A stretch of DNA of 64,000 nt. Origin: Polaromonas sp. Its GTDB lineage: Bacteria; Pseudomonadota; Gammaproteobacteria; Burkholderiales; Burkholderiaceae_C. The stretch lies in assembly GCA_021737975.1 (NCBI GenBank), contig JAIPCZ010000009.1, positions 26,626 to 90,625 on the forward strand, read 5' to 3'. Within the stretch, counting starts at the first letter, position 1, and the number at the start of each line of letters is the position of its first letter. Made by a program: the position numbers and the translations under genes. Under the pieces are notes generated by a model. That model did no database searches. It was not told the DNA's origin and saw only the letters and a program-made list of their open reading frames with translations. This document shows, one piece after another, positions 1 to 9,133 of the stretch.

Positions 1-594
1 GCCGCTGGCCGCCACGCCCTGACCCAGAAAGTAGTCTTGCGGGCGCAGCCACACTGCGTAGCCAAAGGTGGTCGCGTACTGGAAAGCGCGCTGCAGCACC
101 TGGCTGTTGCCAAGCATCACCTCGGCCTGGCTGAAGGCGACGCAACCGGCATCGGTCAGCATCACCATCTCGGTCAGAATTTCTCCCTTGAGGTTGCGCG
201 TCAGCGCGCCCAAAGGGTAGACCCGCGCCTGTTGCAGCTTTTCAGCGCGAAAGCGCAGCATTTCGACCAGGCCGGGCTCATCGAGCACCGGGTCGGTGTC
301 GGGCTGGCAAACCAGGCTGGTGACACCACCGGCCATGGCCGCCGCCATCTCGGACTCAAGCATGCGGGCGTGCTCGTTGCCCGGCTCGCGCAGGCGCACC
401 GCCAGGTCCACCAGACCCGGCAAGACCAGGCAGCCAGCGGCCTGGATCGTGACCTCCGGCTGAAAATCAGCAGGGATCTCTTGAATCGCGAGGACGGCCC
501 CGTTGGCCAGGGCGACGTCGGCTTGCGCGTCCAGACCACTGGCGGGGTCGATGACCCGGCCACCCTGAATCAGCACACGTGTTTGCTTGTTCAT
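1..594 (-). CDS. pyrC': Dihydroorotase-like PyrC' (catalytically dead paralogue), 3' end cut by window
   Basis: The first 198 codons start at an ATG 20 bp after the pyrB stop; the rest lies off the window. The N-terminal strand and the PGLVDLAVRLREPG segment (residues 59-72) match the amidohydrolase fold of dihydroorotase. The metal-binding DxHxH motif reads D63-L-A65-V-R67, so both histidines are gone and the protein should not hydrolyse dihydroorotate. Such PyrC' subunits are known in Pseudomonas, where they are needed to assemble active aspartate transcarbamoylase with PyrB. Its position directly after pyrB supports that structural role. A real PyrC must be encoded elsewhere. Confidence 0.88.
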   Translation of the reverse strand, partial: MNKQTRVLIQGGRVIDPASGLDAQADVALANGAVLAIQEIPADFQPEVTIQAAGCLVLPGLVDLAVRLREPGNEHARMLESEMAAAMAGGVTSLVCQPDTDPVLDEPGLVEMLRFRAEKLQQARVYPLGALTRNLKGEILTEMVMLTDAGCVAFSQAEVMLGNSQVLQRAFQYATTFGYAVWLRPQDYFLGQGVAASG

Positions 595-614
595 CTGTTT
601 GTCTCTCAAAGGGT

Positions 615-1577
615 TCAGGCTTCGTTCCCGGCCACGATGCTCATCACCGCCATGCGCACCGCGATGCCAAAGGTCACCTGCGGCAGGATCACGCTCTGGC
701 GGCCATCCACCACGGCCGAGTCGATTTCGACGCCGCGGTTGATCGGGCCCGGGTGCATCACGATGGCGTCAGGCTTGGCCCGTTGCAGCTTGGTCGGGGT
801 CAGGCCAAAACTCTTGAAAAACTCCTGGCTCGACGGCAACAGCGCGCCGCTCATGCGCTCGTTTTGCAGGCGCAGCATGATGACCACGTCGGCGTCCTTG
901 ATGCCTTCTTCCAGGGTGTGGCAAACGCGCACACCCATTTGCGCCATGTCGGAGGGGACCAGGGTCTTGGGGCCGACCACACGCACCTCGGCACAGCCCA
1001 GCGTGGTGAGGGCATGGATGTCGGAGCGCGCCACGCGCGAGTGCAGCACATCACCCACAATGGCCACGGTCAGGTTGGCAAAGTCGCCCTTGTAGTGGCG
1101 AATGGTGTACATGTCGAGCAGGCCCTGGGTGGGGTGGGCATGGCGGCCGTCACCGGCGTTGACCACATGCACATGCGGCGCCACATGCTGGGCGATCAGG
1201 TAGGGCGCGCCCGACTCGCTGTGGCGCACGACAAAAATGTCGGCAGCCATGGCGCTCAGGTTGGCAATGGTGTCGAGCAGCGACTCGCCCTTGTCGGCTG
1301 ACGACTTGGCGATGTCGAGGTTGATCCCGTCGGCGCTCAGGCGCTTGGCGGCAATCTCGAAGGTGGTGCGCGTGCGCGTGGAATTCTCGAAAAACAGGTT
1401 GAAGACGCTTTTTCCCCGCAGCAAGGGCAGCTTTTTGACCTCGCGATTGCCCACCGAGACAAAGTTGGCGGCGGTATCGAGCACCTGGGTCAGGATGCTC
1501 TTGGGCAAGCCCTCGGTCGAGAGCAGGTGGATCAGCTCGCCGTTTTTATTGAGCTGCGGGTTGCGCTGGTACAGCAT
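615..1577 (-). CDS. pyrB: Aspartate carbamoyltransferase catalytic subunit
   Basis: A 320-residue cytoplasmic enzyme that joins carbamoyl phosphate and aspartate, the committed step of pyrimidine synthesis. The carbamoyl-phosphate loop STRTRT sits at residues 66-71, and a second substrate motif, HPTQGLLD, follows near the middle. It is in the normal size range for the class that pairs with PyrC'. It begins 2 bp after the pyrR stop and is followed 20 bp later by pyrC', so the three are one transcription unit. No pyrI regulatory subunit is present, as expected for this ATCase class. Confidence 0.97.
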   Translation of the reverse strand: MLYQRNPQLNKNGELIHLLSTEGLPKSILTQVLDTAANFVSVGNREVKKLPLLRGKSVFNLFFENSTRTRTTFEIAAKRLSADGINLDIAKSSADKGESLLDTIANLSAMAADIFVVRHSESGAPYLIAQHVAPHVHVVNAGDGRHAHPTQGLLDMYTIRHYKGDFANLTVAIVGDVLHSRVARSDIHALTTLGCAEVRVVGPKTLVPSDMAQMGVRVCHTLEEGIKDADVVIMLRLQNERMSGALLPSSQEFFKSFGLTPTKLQRAKPDAIVMHPGPINRGVEIDSAVVDGRQSVILPQVTFGIAVRMAVMSIVAGNEA

Positions 1578-1579
1578 GG

Positions 1580-2077
1580 CTAGATTTCTTTCACGTTAAA
1601 ACTGAAGCGGCCGTCCTCGTGGCGCAGCAGCGCCAGCGACTGGCTGGCGGGCAGGCTGATGCGCGCGCTGCACAGGTCGGCCTGAATTGGCAGTTCGCGG
1701 CCACCGCGGTCCACCAGCACCGCCAGCTTGACGCTGGCCGGGCGGCCGAAGTCGAACAGTTCGTTGAGCACGGCGCGGATGGTGCGCCCGGTGAACAGCA
1801 CATCGTCGAGCAAGAGCACATGGGCCCCATTGACGTCAAAGGGAATCTGGGTCTGGGCGCTGCTGGTCATGCCGCGGCGTGCCAGGTCGTCACGGTGCAT
1901 GGCCGAAGAAATCACGCCAAACGGCTGAACCAGGCCTAGGTCCCGCTGCAGGCGCTCGGCCAGCCAGACGCCTCCCGAGGCAATGCCCAGCAGCTGTGTG
2001 CCGGGCTGCAGCAGCGGGCGCAAGTTGTGCGCCAGGTCGGCGTACAGCGCCTCGGCATCGAGTGCCAGTTTGCTCAT
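1580..2077 (-). CDS. pyrR: PyrR bifunctional pyrimidine regulator / uracil phosphoribosyltransferase
   Basis: 165 residues with the type I phosphoribosyltransferase PRPP loop [18 protein letters not shown] near residues 90-107. In Gram-positive bacteria PyrR binds pyr mRNA and controls attenuation; in proteobacteria the homologue sits in the pyrB operon and its regulatory role is less clear. The start overlaps the ruvX stop by 4 bp, which implies translational coupling. I see no obvious PyrR-type attenuator in the 2-bp and 20-bp gaps around pyrB, so RNA control would have to act further upstream or not at all. Confidence 0.93.
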   Translation of the reverse strand: MSKLALDAEALYADLAHNLRPLLQPGTQLLGIASGGVWLAERLQRDLGLVQPFGVISSAMHRDDLARRGMTSSAQTQIPFDVNGAHVLLLDDVLFTGRTIRAVLNELFDFGRPASVKLAVLVDRGGRELPIQADLCSARISLPASQSLALLRHEDGRFSFNVKEI

Positions 2078-2511
2078 GGAAGACTCCTTAAAAACTGTTC
2101 CAGAATGATGCAGGCGGCTGCCGCATCGGCATCAATCGCGCCCATGGAATGGGCCTCGGTGGTGGTGTAGCGCTCATCCACTTCGAACACGGGCAGCCCG
2201 AAGCGGCCATGCAACTGGCGCGCAAAGCGGCGCGCCCGCACGGTATTTTCATGGGCCGCGCCGTCCGGATGAAACGGCACACCCACCACCAGCGCGTCTG
2301 GCTGCCAGGTCTTGAGTTGCTGCGCCACTTTCTCAAAACGCGCCCTGCCCTCGGCGCTGATCGTGCCTTGGGGCTGGGCCGTGCGCAAAAGGCGGTTGCC
2401 CACCGCAAAGCCGGTGCGCTTGAGGCCGAAATCGAGCGCCATGAACGTCTGCAAATGGTCCGGCACCACCGGCTGCGGGTCAATGCTCGAGTGGTCGGTC
2501 AAGGTGCTCAT
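2074..2511 (-). CDS. ruvX: RuvX/YqgF Holliday-junction resolvase-like nuclease
   Basis: 145 residues of the RNase H-like YqgF family. The first acidic strand ALDFGLKRTGFAVGN carries the catalytic Asp, and a late VDERYTTTEA segment carries the second acidic site. Members process the 5' end of pre-16S rRNA and have been proposed as alternative resolvases. There is a short N-terminal extension of about 20 residues before the fold begins, so a slightly later start is possible. It overlaps yqgE upstream and pyrR downstream by 4 bp each. Confidence 0.93.
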   Translation of the reverse strand: MSTLTDHSSIDPQPVVPDHLQTFMALDFGLKRTGFAVGNRLLRTAQPQGTISAEGRARFEKVAQQLKTWQPDALVVGVPFHPDGAAHENTVRARRFARQLHGRFGLPVFEVDERYTTTEAHSMGAIDADAAAACIILEQFLRSLP

Positions 2512-3107
2512 GCGTGCCCGGCATCAGGTGCCAGCATCCAGGGCTCCAGGCCCAGCAACTTGAGTGCCTGCGCATAACGCTCGGGCACCGGGGTGTCGAA
2601 AATCAGACGCGCGTCGGCCTCCACGGTGAGCCAGCTGTTGTCGCCCAGTTCGGACTCCAGCTGGCCCTCGCCCCAGGCAGAATAACCCAGGGAAATGAGG
2701 ACCTTGCGCGGCCCGCTGCCGGTCGAGATGGCCTCGAGCACATCGCGGGAGGTGGTCATCTCGAGGCCGCCGGGGATCACCATGGTGCTCGCATAAACCG
2801 GGTGCTCGGGCTGGTCGTCGTCGCCGAAGGTGGCCTCGTGCAGCACAAAGCCGCGCTCGGTCTGGACCGGCCCCCCAAAATAGACCGGGGCAGTCTGCAG
2901 GTCGGCCCGACTCAAGGGCAGTTCCACCTTGTCAAACAGCCCCTTGAGGTCGATGTCGCAGGGTTTGTTGATGACCAGCCCCATGGCCCCACGGGGACTG
3001 TGCTCACACAGATAAACGACACTTTGCCCAAAGAGCGGATCCTGCAGACCGGGCATGGCGATCAAAAAATGATTCGTCAGGTTGATGGGGGCAGAATCAG
3101 ATGACAT
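2508..3107 (-). CDS. yqgE: YqgE/AlgH family protein
   Basis: 199 residues of the AlgH/UPF0301 family, recognised from LTNHFLIAMPGLQDPLF at the N terminus, VINKP near residue 46 and the YFGGPV and LGYSAWGEGQLE segments. The biochemical role is not settled; in Pseudomonas it was first linked to alginate regulation. It heads the pyr operon here, with its stop overlapping the ruvX start by 4 bp. Its ATG lies only 15 bp from the divergent photolyase ATG, so each promoter must lie inside the other gene. Confidence 0.93.
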   Translation of the reverse strand: MSSDSAPINLTNHFLIAMPGLQDPLFGQSVVYLCEHSPRGAMGLVINKPCDIDLKGLFDKVELPLSRADLQTAPVYFGGPVQTERGFVLHEATFGDDDQPEHPVYASTMVIPGGLEMTTSRDVLEAISTGSGPRKVLISLGYSAWGEGQLESELGDNSWLTVEADARLIFDTPVPERYAQALKLLGLEPWMLAPDAGHA

Positions 3108-3122
3108 GGAACAATTTTAGCG

Positions 3123-4616
3123 ATGAACATGAGCCCAAACTTTGAAATCGGCCTGATGTGGTTTCGGCGCGATTTGCGCCTGATGGACAACGCCGCTCTG
3201 CATCTGGCGCTGAGCCAATGCGCGCGTGTGCACTGCGTCTTTGTCTTCGACCAGGCCATTCTGGCGCAATTGCCGCGTGCTGACCGGCGCGTGGAATTTA
3301 TCCGTGAATCCCTGGTGGAACTGGACGCGGCACTGCGCCAGCTCAGCGGCAAGGCCGCCGCGGGCCTGATCGTGCGCCACGCGCTGGCCAGCGACGAAAT
3401 CCCGCGCCTGGCGGCCGCACTCCAGGTGAAGGCGGTCTTTGCTGCGCGCGATTACGAGCCGCAGGCGCTGGCGCGGGACGAGGCCGTGCGCGAGACGCTG
3501 GCGCAAGCCGGTTGCGCGTTTTTCACCTGCAAGGATCAGGTCATCTTCGAGGGCCGGGAAATCCTCACCCAGTCCGGCACACCGTACGGGGTGTTCACGC
3601 CCTATAAAAACAACTGGCTCAAGCGCGTGGCGCCCGAAGACCTGGCGCCACATAACAGCGCGCCACTGGCGCAGCGCCTGCTTGAGCGCCCGCCCGGCCT
3701 GCAACAAGCCGTGCCCGGCCTGGGCGACCTCGGTTTCGAGCCCACCAACCTGGCCAGCCTGAAAATCCCCACCGGCGAAGGCGGTGGCCAGGCCTTGCTC
3801 GAGGCTTTTTTCGAGCGCATGGACGACTACCACGCCACGCGCGATTTCCCGGCGGTCAAGGGCCCGAGTTACCTCGGTGTGCACCTGCGTTTTGGCACCG
3901 TGTCGATCCGCCAACTGGTGCGCCTGGCCTTGCAGCGCCAGGCCGCGGGCAGTGCCGGTGCCGCGGTGTGGCTGAGCGAACTGGTGTGGCGCGATTTCTA
4001 CTTTGCCATCCTGGTCAACTTCCCGCAGGTGGCACGGCAGGCCTTCAAAGCCGAATACGACGCCATTCAATGGGAACAGGGCCCCCACGCCGACGCCCTG
4101 TTCGCGGCCTGGTGCGAGGGGCGCACCGGCTACCCGCTGGTCGACGCTGCCATGGCGCAGATCAACCAGACCGGCTACATGCACAACCGCCTGCGCATGG
4201 TGGCAGGCAGTTTCCTGGTGAAAGATCTGGGCATCGACTGGCGCTGGGGCGAGCGCTATTTCGCCGAGAAACTCAACGACTTCGACCTGTCGGCCAACAA
4301 TGGCGGCTGGCAATGGGTGGCGTCCAGCGGCTGTGACGCCCAGCCCTACTTTCGTATCTTCAACCCGGTCAGCCAAAGTGAGAGGTTTGACCCGCAGGGC
4401 AAATTCATCCGCCGCTACCTGCCGCAACTGGCCGGCCTGTCGGACAAGGCCATCCACGCACCCTGGGCGGCCAAACCCCTCGAGTTGCAGATGGCCGGCG
4501 CGGTGCTGGGCCGGGACTACCCTCACCCCATCGTGGCGCACGACGAGGCACGGGCCAAAACCTTGCGGCGTTATGCGGTCGTCAAGAAATCAGGTCCGCA
4601 GCCACTTCAAATTTGA
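3123..4616 (+). CDS. phrB: Deoxyribodipyrimidine photolyase
   Basis: 497 residues, normal for class I CPD photolyases. The N-terminal Rossmann-like antenna domain opens with LMWFRRDLRLMDN; the C-terminal helical FAD domain shows GRTGYPLVDAAM, TGYMHNRLRM and the NNGGWQWVAS/DAQPYFRIFNP blocks that line the flavin pocket. It repairs UV cyclobutane dimers using blue light. A second ATG two codons in (MSPNFEIG) is an equally good start. The stop codon overlaps the convergent rubredoxin gene inside a 10-bp palindrome. Confidence 0.96.
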   Translation: MNMSPNFEIGLMWFRRDLRLMDNAALHLALSQCARVHCVFVFDQAILAQLPRADRRVEFIRESLVELDAALRQLSGKAAAGLIVRHALASDEIPRLAAALQVKAVFAARDYEPQALARDEAVRETLAQAGCAFFTCKDQVIFEGREILTQSGTPYGVFTPYKNNWLKRVAPEDLAPHNSAPLAQRLLERPPGLQQAVPGLGDLGFEPTNLASLKIPTGEGGGQALLEAFFERMDDYHATRDFPAVKGPSYLGVHLRFGTVSIRQLVRLALQRQAAGSAGAAVWLSELVWRDFYFAILVNFPQVARQAFKAEYDAIQWEQGPHADALFAAWCEGRTGYPLVDAAMAQINQTGYMHNRLRMVAGSFLVKDLGIDWRWGERYFAEKLNDFDLSANNGGWQWVASSGCDAQPYFRIFNPVSQSERFDPQGKFIRRYLPQLAGLSDKAIHAPWAAKPLELQMAGAVLGRDYPHPIVAHDEARAKTLRRYAVVKKSGPQPLQI

Positions 4617-4780
4617 ACCATCTCAAAATCTTCCTTGCGGGCGCCGCATTCGGGGCAGGTCCAATTGATTGGCACATCGCGCCAAGCAGTCCCCGGCGGG
4701 ACACCCTGGTCGGGATCGCCCGTTTGTTCGTCATAAATCCAGCCACATATCAGGCACATCCAGGTTGTCGATTGCGTCAC
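4607..4780 (-). CDS. Rubredoxin
   Basis: A small electron carrier of about 57 residues. Two Cys pairs, CLIC near the start and CPEC near the end, hold one Fe(SCys)4 centre, and the conserved GWIYDE and PPGTAWRDVP segments are present. No ATG gives a normal N terminus. I chose the GTG at 4780 because AAGG lies upstream and the length then fits the family; TTG codons at 4840 would add about 20 unusual residues. It sits divergent to hemL, an arrangement I recall from other betaproteobacteria. Confidence 0.88.
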   Translation of the reverse strand: MTQSTTWMCLICGWIYDEQTGDPDQGVPPGTAWRDVPINWTCPECGARKEDFEMVQI

Positions 4781-4882
4781 AGCGTCCAAAGCCTTCCAAT
4801 AGAATGTCTCATCATCCGCACCCAAGCTTGATTCCAACAAACAAGCCCGGTACCCATCGCCTTATTCTGCCCTATCCAAGCC

Positions 4883-6193
4883 ATGACCCATTCCACTGAT
4901 CGCAATGCCAGTTTGTTTGCCCGCGCCTCCCAAGTGATCCCCGGTGGCGTCAACTCGCCGGTGCGTGCTTTTCGCGCCGTCGGCGGCACGCCGCGCTTCA
5001 TCAGCCGTGCCCAGGGCGCGTACATGTGGGACGCCAACGGTCAGCGCTACACCGACTACATCGGCTCCTGGGGCCCGATGATTCTGGGGCACGGCCACCC
5101 GGCCGTCGTGGAAGCGGTGCAAAAGGCGCTGCTCGAAGGTTTCTCCTTTGGCGCCCCGACCGAGCGCGAGGTCGAACTGGCCGAGGCCATACTGAAACTC
5201 ATGCCGAGCATGGACATGGTGCGCCTGGTGAGTTCCGGCACCGAAGCCGGCATGAGCACCATCCGGCTGGCGCGCGGTGCCACCGGCCGCAGCAAGCTCA
5301 TCAAGTTCGAGGGCTGTTACCACGGCCACGCCGATGCCTTGCTGGTGAAGGCCGGTTCGGGCCTGGCCACCTTTGGCAACCCGACCAGCGCTGGCGTGCC
5401 GCCCGAGGTGGTGCAGCACACACTGGTGCTGGAATACAACAACATCGAACAGCTTGAAGCCGCGTTCGCTGAGCAGGGCAGCGAGATCGCCTGCCTGATG
5501 ATGGAGCCGATCTGCGGCAACATGAACTTCGTGCGCGCCAGCGTGCCGTTTGTGAAACGCTGCCGCGAACTCTGCACCCAGCACGGCGCGCTGCTGGTGT
5601 TTGACGAGGTGATGACGGGTTTTCGCGTGGCCCTGGGTGGCGCGCAAAGCGTTTACGCCAAGGAAATCCCCGGCTTCGAGCCCGACATGACCGTGATGGG
5701 CAAGGTGATTGGCGGCGGCATGCCGCTGGCCGCCTTTGGCGCCAAGCGCGCGGTCATGGAACACCTGGCGCCGCTGGGTTCGGTCTACCAGGCTGGCACC
5801 TTGAGCGGCAACCCGGTGGCCACGGCCTGCGGGCTGGCGACACTGGCCGAGATCACCAAGCCCGGCTTTTATGATGAACTGGGCCGAAAAACCCGTGCCT
5901 TGATCAGCGGCCTGAGCGACGCGGCAAAGGCCGAAGGCGTGGCGTTTTGCGGCGACTCAGAGGGCGGCATGATGGGCTTTTATTTGCTCGACACCCTGCC
6001 CAGCACCTACAGCCAGGTCATGAAAACCGATGGTGCCAAATTCAACCAGCTGTTCCACGGCCTGCTCGACCGCGGTGTCTATATTGCGCCGGCGCTGTAC
6101 GAAGCCGGCTTTGTCAGCGCCGCACACACCGATGCCGACATTGCGGCCACGGTGGCGTCCGCACGTGAAGTCTTCAAGCTGTTTCCAAAGTAA
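4883..6193 (+). CDS. hemL: Glutamate-1-semialdehyde 2,1-aminomutase
   Basis: 436 residues of a PLP-dependent class III aminotransferase fold that turns glutamate-1-semialdehyde into 5-aminolevulinate in the C5 heme pathway. Diagnostic segments are [16 protein letters not shown] at the N terminus, [19 protein letters not shown] in the cofactor region, and [15 protein letters not shown] holding the Schiff-base lysine. The short upstream gap separates it from the divergent rubredoxin gene, and it converges on the TldE-like gene. Confidence 0.97.
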   Translation: MTHSTDRNASLFARASQVIPGGVNSPVRAFRAVGGTPRFISRAQGAYMWDANGQRYTDYIGSWGPMILGHGHPAVVEAVQKALLEGFSFGAPTEREVELAEAILKLMPSMDMVRLVSSGTEAGMSTIRLARGATGRSKLIKFEGCYHGHADALLVKAGSGLATFGNPTSAGVPPEVVQHTLVLEYNNIEQLEAAFAEQGSEIACLMMEPICGNMNFVRASVPFVKRCRELCTQHGALLVFDEVMTGFRVALGGAQSVYAKEIPGFEPDMTVMGKVIGGGMPLAAFGAKRAVMEHLAPLGSVYQAGTLSGNPVATACGLATLAEITKPGFYDELGRKTRALISGLSDAAKAEGVAFCGDSEGGMMGFYLLDTLPSTYSQVMKTDGAKFNQLFHGLLDRGVYIAPALYEAGFVSAAHTDADIAATVASAREVFKLFPK

Positions 6194-6427
6194 CAGTTTC
6201 TTGCCAGGGTCTTGAAGGGTCCCGCAGGCGACCTGAAGGAACATCGCCACACACGGGCAATGCCATAAGAGCGCCGGCGGCCAAAGGCAAACAGAGTTCA
6301 TTGGACAGGTCCTCTGACGCCCGCATACCCGACCTTGATATTGCCAGCAAATCGAAGGCTTGCACCAAGCGGCGGATTTCGTCGCTGCTTGCGCATCTTT
6401 TGACCGGGCGACAGGCCGTCTTTTTTC

Positions 6428-7732
6428 TCAGGAGAAGTGCAGCCCGGACACCCGCACCCAGGGCATGCACCAGTTGCCGGTGTCGATGCGCTCGGCGCTG
6501 ACGGCCACCACGTCGCGCAGCATCTGTGCGACATTGCCGTTGATCATGGTCTCGGACAGTGCCGCACCCATCACACCGGCGTCAATCGCAAAGCTGTTCT
6601 TGATGATGCCCGAGAAGTCGCCGTTGGCTGCCGGGTTGCCCATGGACAGGCGCCCCACCACTGCGCCGCGCGGCACGCCCCGCACGAGGTCGGCCAGCGG
6701 CGTGGCGCCGGCCGCCAGTTCCCAGCCACCGCTGGCGGTGGGCACATGGGCCAGACCGGTCTTGCGGCTGCCGTACAGACTGGGGGTAAGCGCTTGCAGG
6801 CGCCCCGCCTGCAGCAACTGCAGCGGTGGCGTCACAAAGGCGTCGCCCGACAGGGCAGCAACGCCAGGAGCGTCAAAACGGCTGGTCAGGCTTAGCGATG
6901 GTGAAGCAACAAGCTCGCCCACGCGTTCCCGGTACATGGAGCTGCCGGAGATCAGCGCCATATCGCTCACCTGCCCCTGCAGCCAGCCCAGCAGCGTGGC
7001 CACGGCCATGGGCGTCAACACCACGTCGCCGACAAATTTGCCGCCAAAACACTCCACCACCCCCTGCGTGAAGACCGAGCGGGTCAGATCGCGCATCATG
7101 TCAGCTATGCCAAAGCGCTCGCTGGCCGGGACGCCGCGCAGGTCTTCGGTCTCGCCACCGGTGTAGTTGAAGGAACTGGTGCGCACGTGACCGTCGGGGC
7201 CGGGGCCACGCGCCGTGCCAAACACGCTGACCCCGTACCAGCCCAAGGTGCTTTGCAGGTGGCTGCCGCCGCTGGTCAGCATCAGCGTCTCGGCCCGGTT
7301 ATGCAGGGCGGCGCCCTCGTCGATGTTCATGGTCGGTGTGGCCTTGGCCCGGAAATCCAGGATGTCACGGGCCGCGTCGGTCAGTGCGTTCAGATCGGCC
7401 TCCAGCGGGCCACGGGTGATGGCCGTGCGCTGTCCGCCGGACACGGCATGGGCGCTGTCTTGCGGTGCGGCCGCGGCATCAGCGCGCAGCGTGCGGGCGG
7501 CGGCGGCCAGGCTTTCGGCCGACAGGTCGGACAGTTCGGTGCTGGCCTTGCGGCCGTCCCAAATGCCGACCAGACCGAGCTTGTGGTTTTGCGTGCTGCG
7601 CAGCAGGCTGGGCTCATTGCGGGTAATGTTGAGCTCGGTCAGCGCGAGGCGGCTGACGGTGGCCTGGGAGGCGTCGGCGCCCTGCTGGTTCAGGGCGGCC
7701 AGGGCCTGTTCGGCGATGTGTTGCAAGTTCAT
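6428..7732 (-). CDS. TldE/PmbA-like subunit of TldD/TldE metalloprotease
   Basis: 434 residues of the PmbA/TldE family, the partner lacking the zinc motif. The C-terminal region NGDFSGIIKNSFAIDAGV is typical of the family. With its TldD partner it forms a hetero-oligomeric protease; in Escherichia coli TldD/TldE matures microcin B17 and degrades CcdA. Here it follows the TldD-like gene by 24 bp, so the two are cotranscribed. Both are shorter and more divergent than the canonical pair, so this may be a second copy. I see no peptide precursor nearby. Confidence 0.88.
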   Translation of the reverse strand: MNLQHIAEQALAALNQQGADASQATVSRLALTELNITRNEPSLLRSTQNHKLGLVGIWDGRKASTELSDLSAESLAAAARTLRADAAAAPQDSAHAVSGGQRTAITRGPLEADLNALTDAARDILDFRAKATPTMNIDEGAALHNRAETLMLTSGGSHLQSTLGWYGVSVFGTARGPGPDGHVRTSSFNYTGGETEDLRGVPASERFGIADMMRDLTRSVFTQGVVECFGGKFVGDVVLTPMAVATLLGWLQGQVSDMALISGSSMYRERVGELVASPSLSLTSRFDAPGVAALSGDAFVTPPLQLLQAGRLQALTPSLYGSRKTGLAHVPTASGGWELAAGATPLADLVRGVPRGAVVGRLSMGNPAANGDFSGIIKNSFAIDAGVMGAALSETMINGNVAQMLRDVVAVSAERIDTGNWCMPWVRVSGLHFS

Positions 7733-7756
7733 GGTTTGCCTTTCCTTGGACGGGCT

Positions 7757-9133
7757 TCACTGGCCACCCAGATGTGCCCGCGCCCGCAACGCCGGACCGC
7801 CCATTGACACAACCATCGGCTGCTTCTTGCCGCAGTAGCCGCCGGCCTCCCAGTGCATGTCGTCGGACACGGCGTCCACACTTTGCAGCACCTTGATGGC
7901 CGAGCCGGACACCGTGGTGTCACGTATGGCCGCGCCGAGCTTGCCGCTCTTGATTTCATAGGCCAGCGTTACGCCGAACATGAATTCCGTCGTGCTGTCG
8001 GCCTGGCCGTTGCCGGTCTTGACCAGCAGGTAGCCGTCGTCAACACCGGCAATCATGGCGTCCAGCTTGGACGTGCCCGGCAGGATGACCGTGTTGCGCA
8101 TGCGCACCAGCGGCTCGTCGCCCGGTGCGTAGGCGCGCGCGCTGCCGGTCGGTGCCTGGCCCAGGCGCTCGGCCGTCTCGCGGCTGTGCATGAAGCCGCT
8201 CAAAATGCCTTTGTCGATCAGCACGGCGTCGCGCGCGGGTGAGCCCTCGTCATCAACATAGACCGGCATCAGCGCCTCCCGGCCCTGCCAGGTGTGGGCA
8301 ATGTCAACCATGCTGACCAGCTCGCCGGCCACGCGCTGGCCGACAAGGCCGGCAGTGACCGCGCCGCCCAGCACGATGTCGCCTTCACAAGGGTGGCCCA
8401 TGGCCTCGTGCGCCAGCATACCGGCCAATGCGGGTGCCAGCACCACAGTCTGCATGCCGCCACGTGCCGGTACTGCATGGCGCTTGGCCTGCAGGTGCCG
8501 GTGCAACTGGTCGATTTGCGGGGCGAGTTGCTCAGGCGCCAAGTCGCCGTCGGACGCGCTGCCCTTCCAGGAAATGGTGTGCGTCAATTCAATCGGACTC
8601 CCATCGTCGGCATTGCCCATCAGCGTGACATAACACAGCGCGCGCTGGATGCTGGACAGCGAGTTGCCGCCGCGGCTGGTGGTCAGCCATTTGCTGTGGT
8701 GCTCGTCGGCCAGCAGAAACCGGGTGCTGCGCACATCGGGGTAGCGCTGTTTGCAAAAGCTGTGGAGGGCCTGCAGGCGCTCGTTGCACTCGGCGGAGCT
8801 CAGCTCGGCCTTGCCCTCGAAGCGGTGCTCACCCACGTAGCTGTCGCCTGGCAAAGCCAGCGTCGAGCGCACGCCAAAGCGAGCCATCGCCTGGGCGTTG
8901 CCGCGGGCCTGCTGCACGACCTGGACCACTTGCTCCGGCCCACCCGTGCCGGGCATGGCCGAAAAGCCCCAGTAGCCGCCGCAGTAGGCCCGTGCGCTGA
9001 CGCCGCCCTCAACACTGCGCAGGTTGGTGGTGAGGTTGCCATCGATCATCAGCATGCGCATCTTGCGCAGCTCGTGGCGGCGGGTTTCGAGGTAGTCAGT
9101 GACGACGGTGGCCGGTGTTCCGCGCTGGGGCAT
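7757..9133 (-). CDS. TldD-like metalloprotease subunit
   Basis: 458 residues from the chosen ATG. The zinc motif HEAMGH (HExxxH) lies about 55% along, followed by a PCEGD segment, and the C terminus has a GGYCGKKQPMVVSMGGPA block. The HExxxH marks it as the catalytic half of a TldD/TldE complex. The ATG at 9133 has GGGAGG 6 bp upstream; an ATG ten codons earlier lacks a comparable site. It has no close upstream gene, so a promoter should lie in 9134-9300. Confidence 0.88.
   Translation of the reverse strand: MPQRGTPATVVTDYLETRRHELRKMRMLMIDGNLTTNLRSVEGGVSARAYCGGYWGFSAMPGTGGPEQVVQVVQQARGNAQAMARFGVRSTLALPGDSYVGEHRFEGKAELSSAECNERLQALHSFCKQRYPDVRSTRFLLADEHHSKWLTTSRGGNSLSSIQRALCYVTLMGNADDGSPIELTHTISWKGSASDGDLAPEQLAPQIDQLHRHLQAKRHAVPARGGMQTVVLAPALAGMLAHEAMGHPCEGDIVLGGAVTAGLVGQRVAGELVSMVDIAHTWQGREALMPVYVDDEGSPARDAVLIDKGILSGFMHSRETAERLGQAPTGSARAYAPGDEPLVRMRNTVILPGTSKLDAMIAGVDDGYLLVKTGNGQADSTTEFMFGVTLAYEIKSGKLGAAIRDTTVSGSAIKVLQSVDAVSDDMHWEAGGYCGKKQPMVVSMGGPALRARAHLGGQ

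Noticed and set aside
3117..4541. 474-codon open frame antisense to phrB
   Set aside because: It lies on the opposite strand of a full, conserved photolyase; the frame is open only because of high G+C third-base bias, and the product has no family motif.
4862..5764. 300-codon open frame antisense to hemL
   Set aside because: hemL is complete on the other strand; no ribosome site and no homology visible for the antisense product.
6400..6427. Possible terminator of hemL before the TldE-like gene
   Set aside because: A T-run is present on the plus strand, but the stem has mismatches and is weak.
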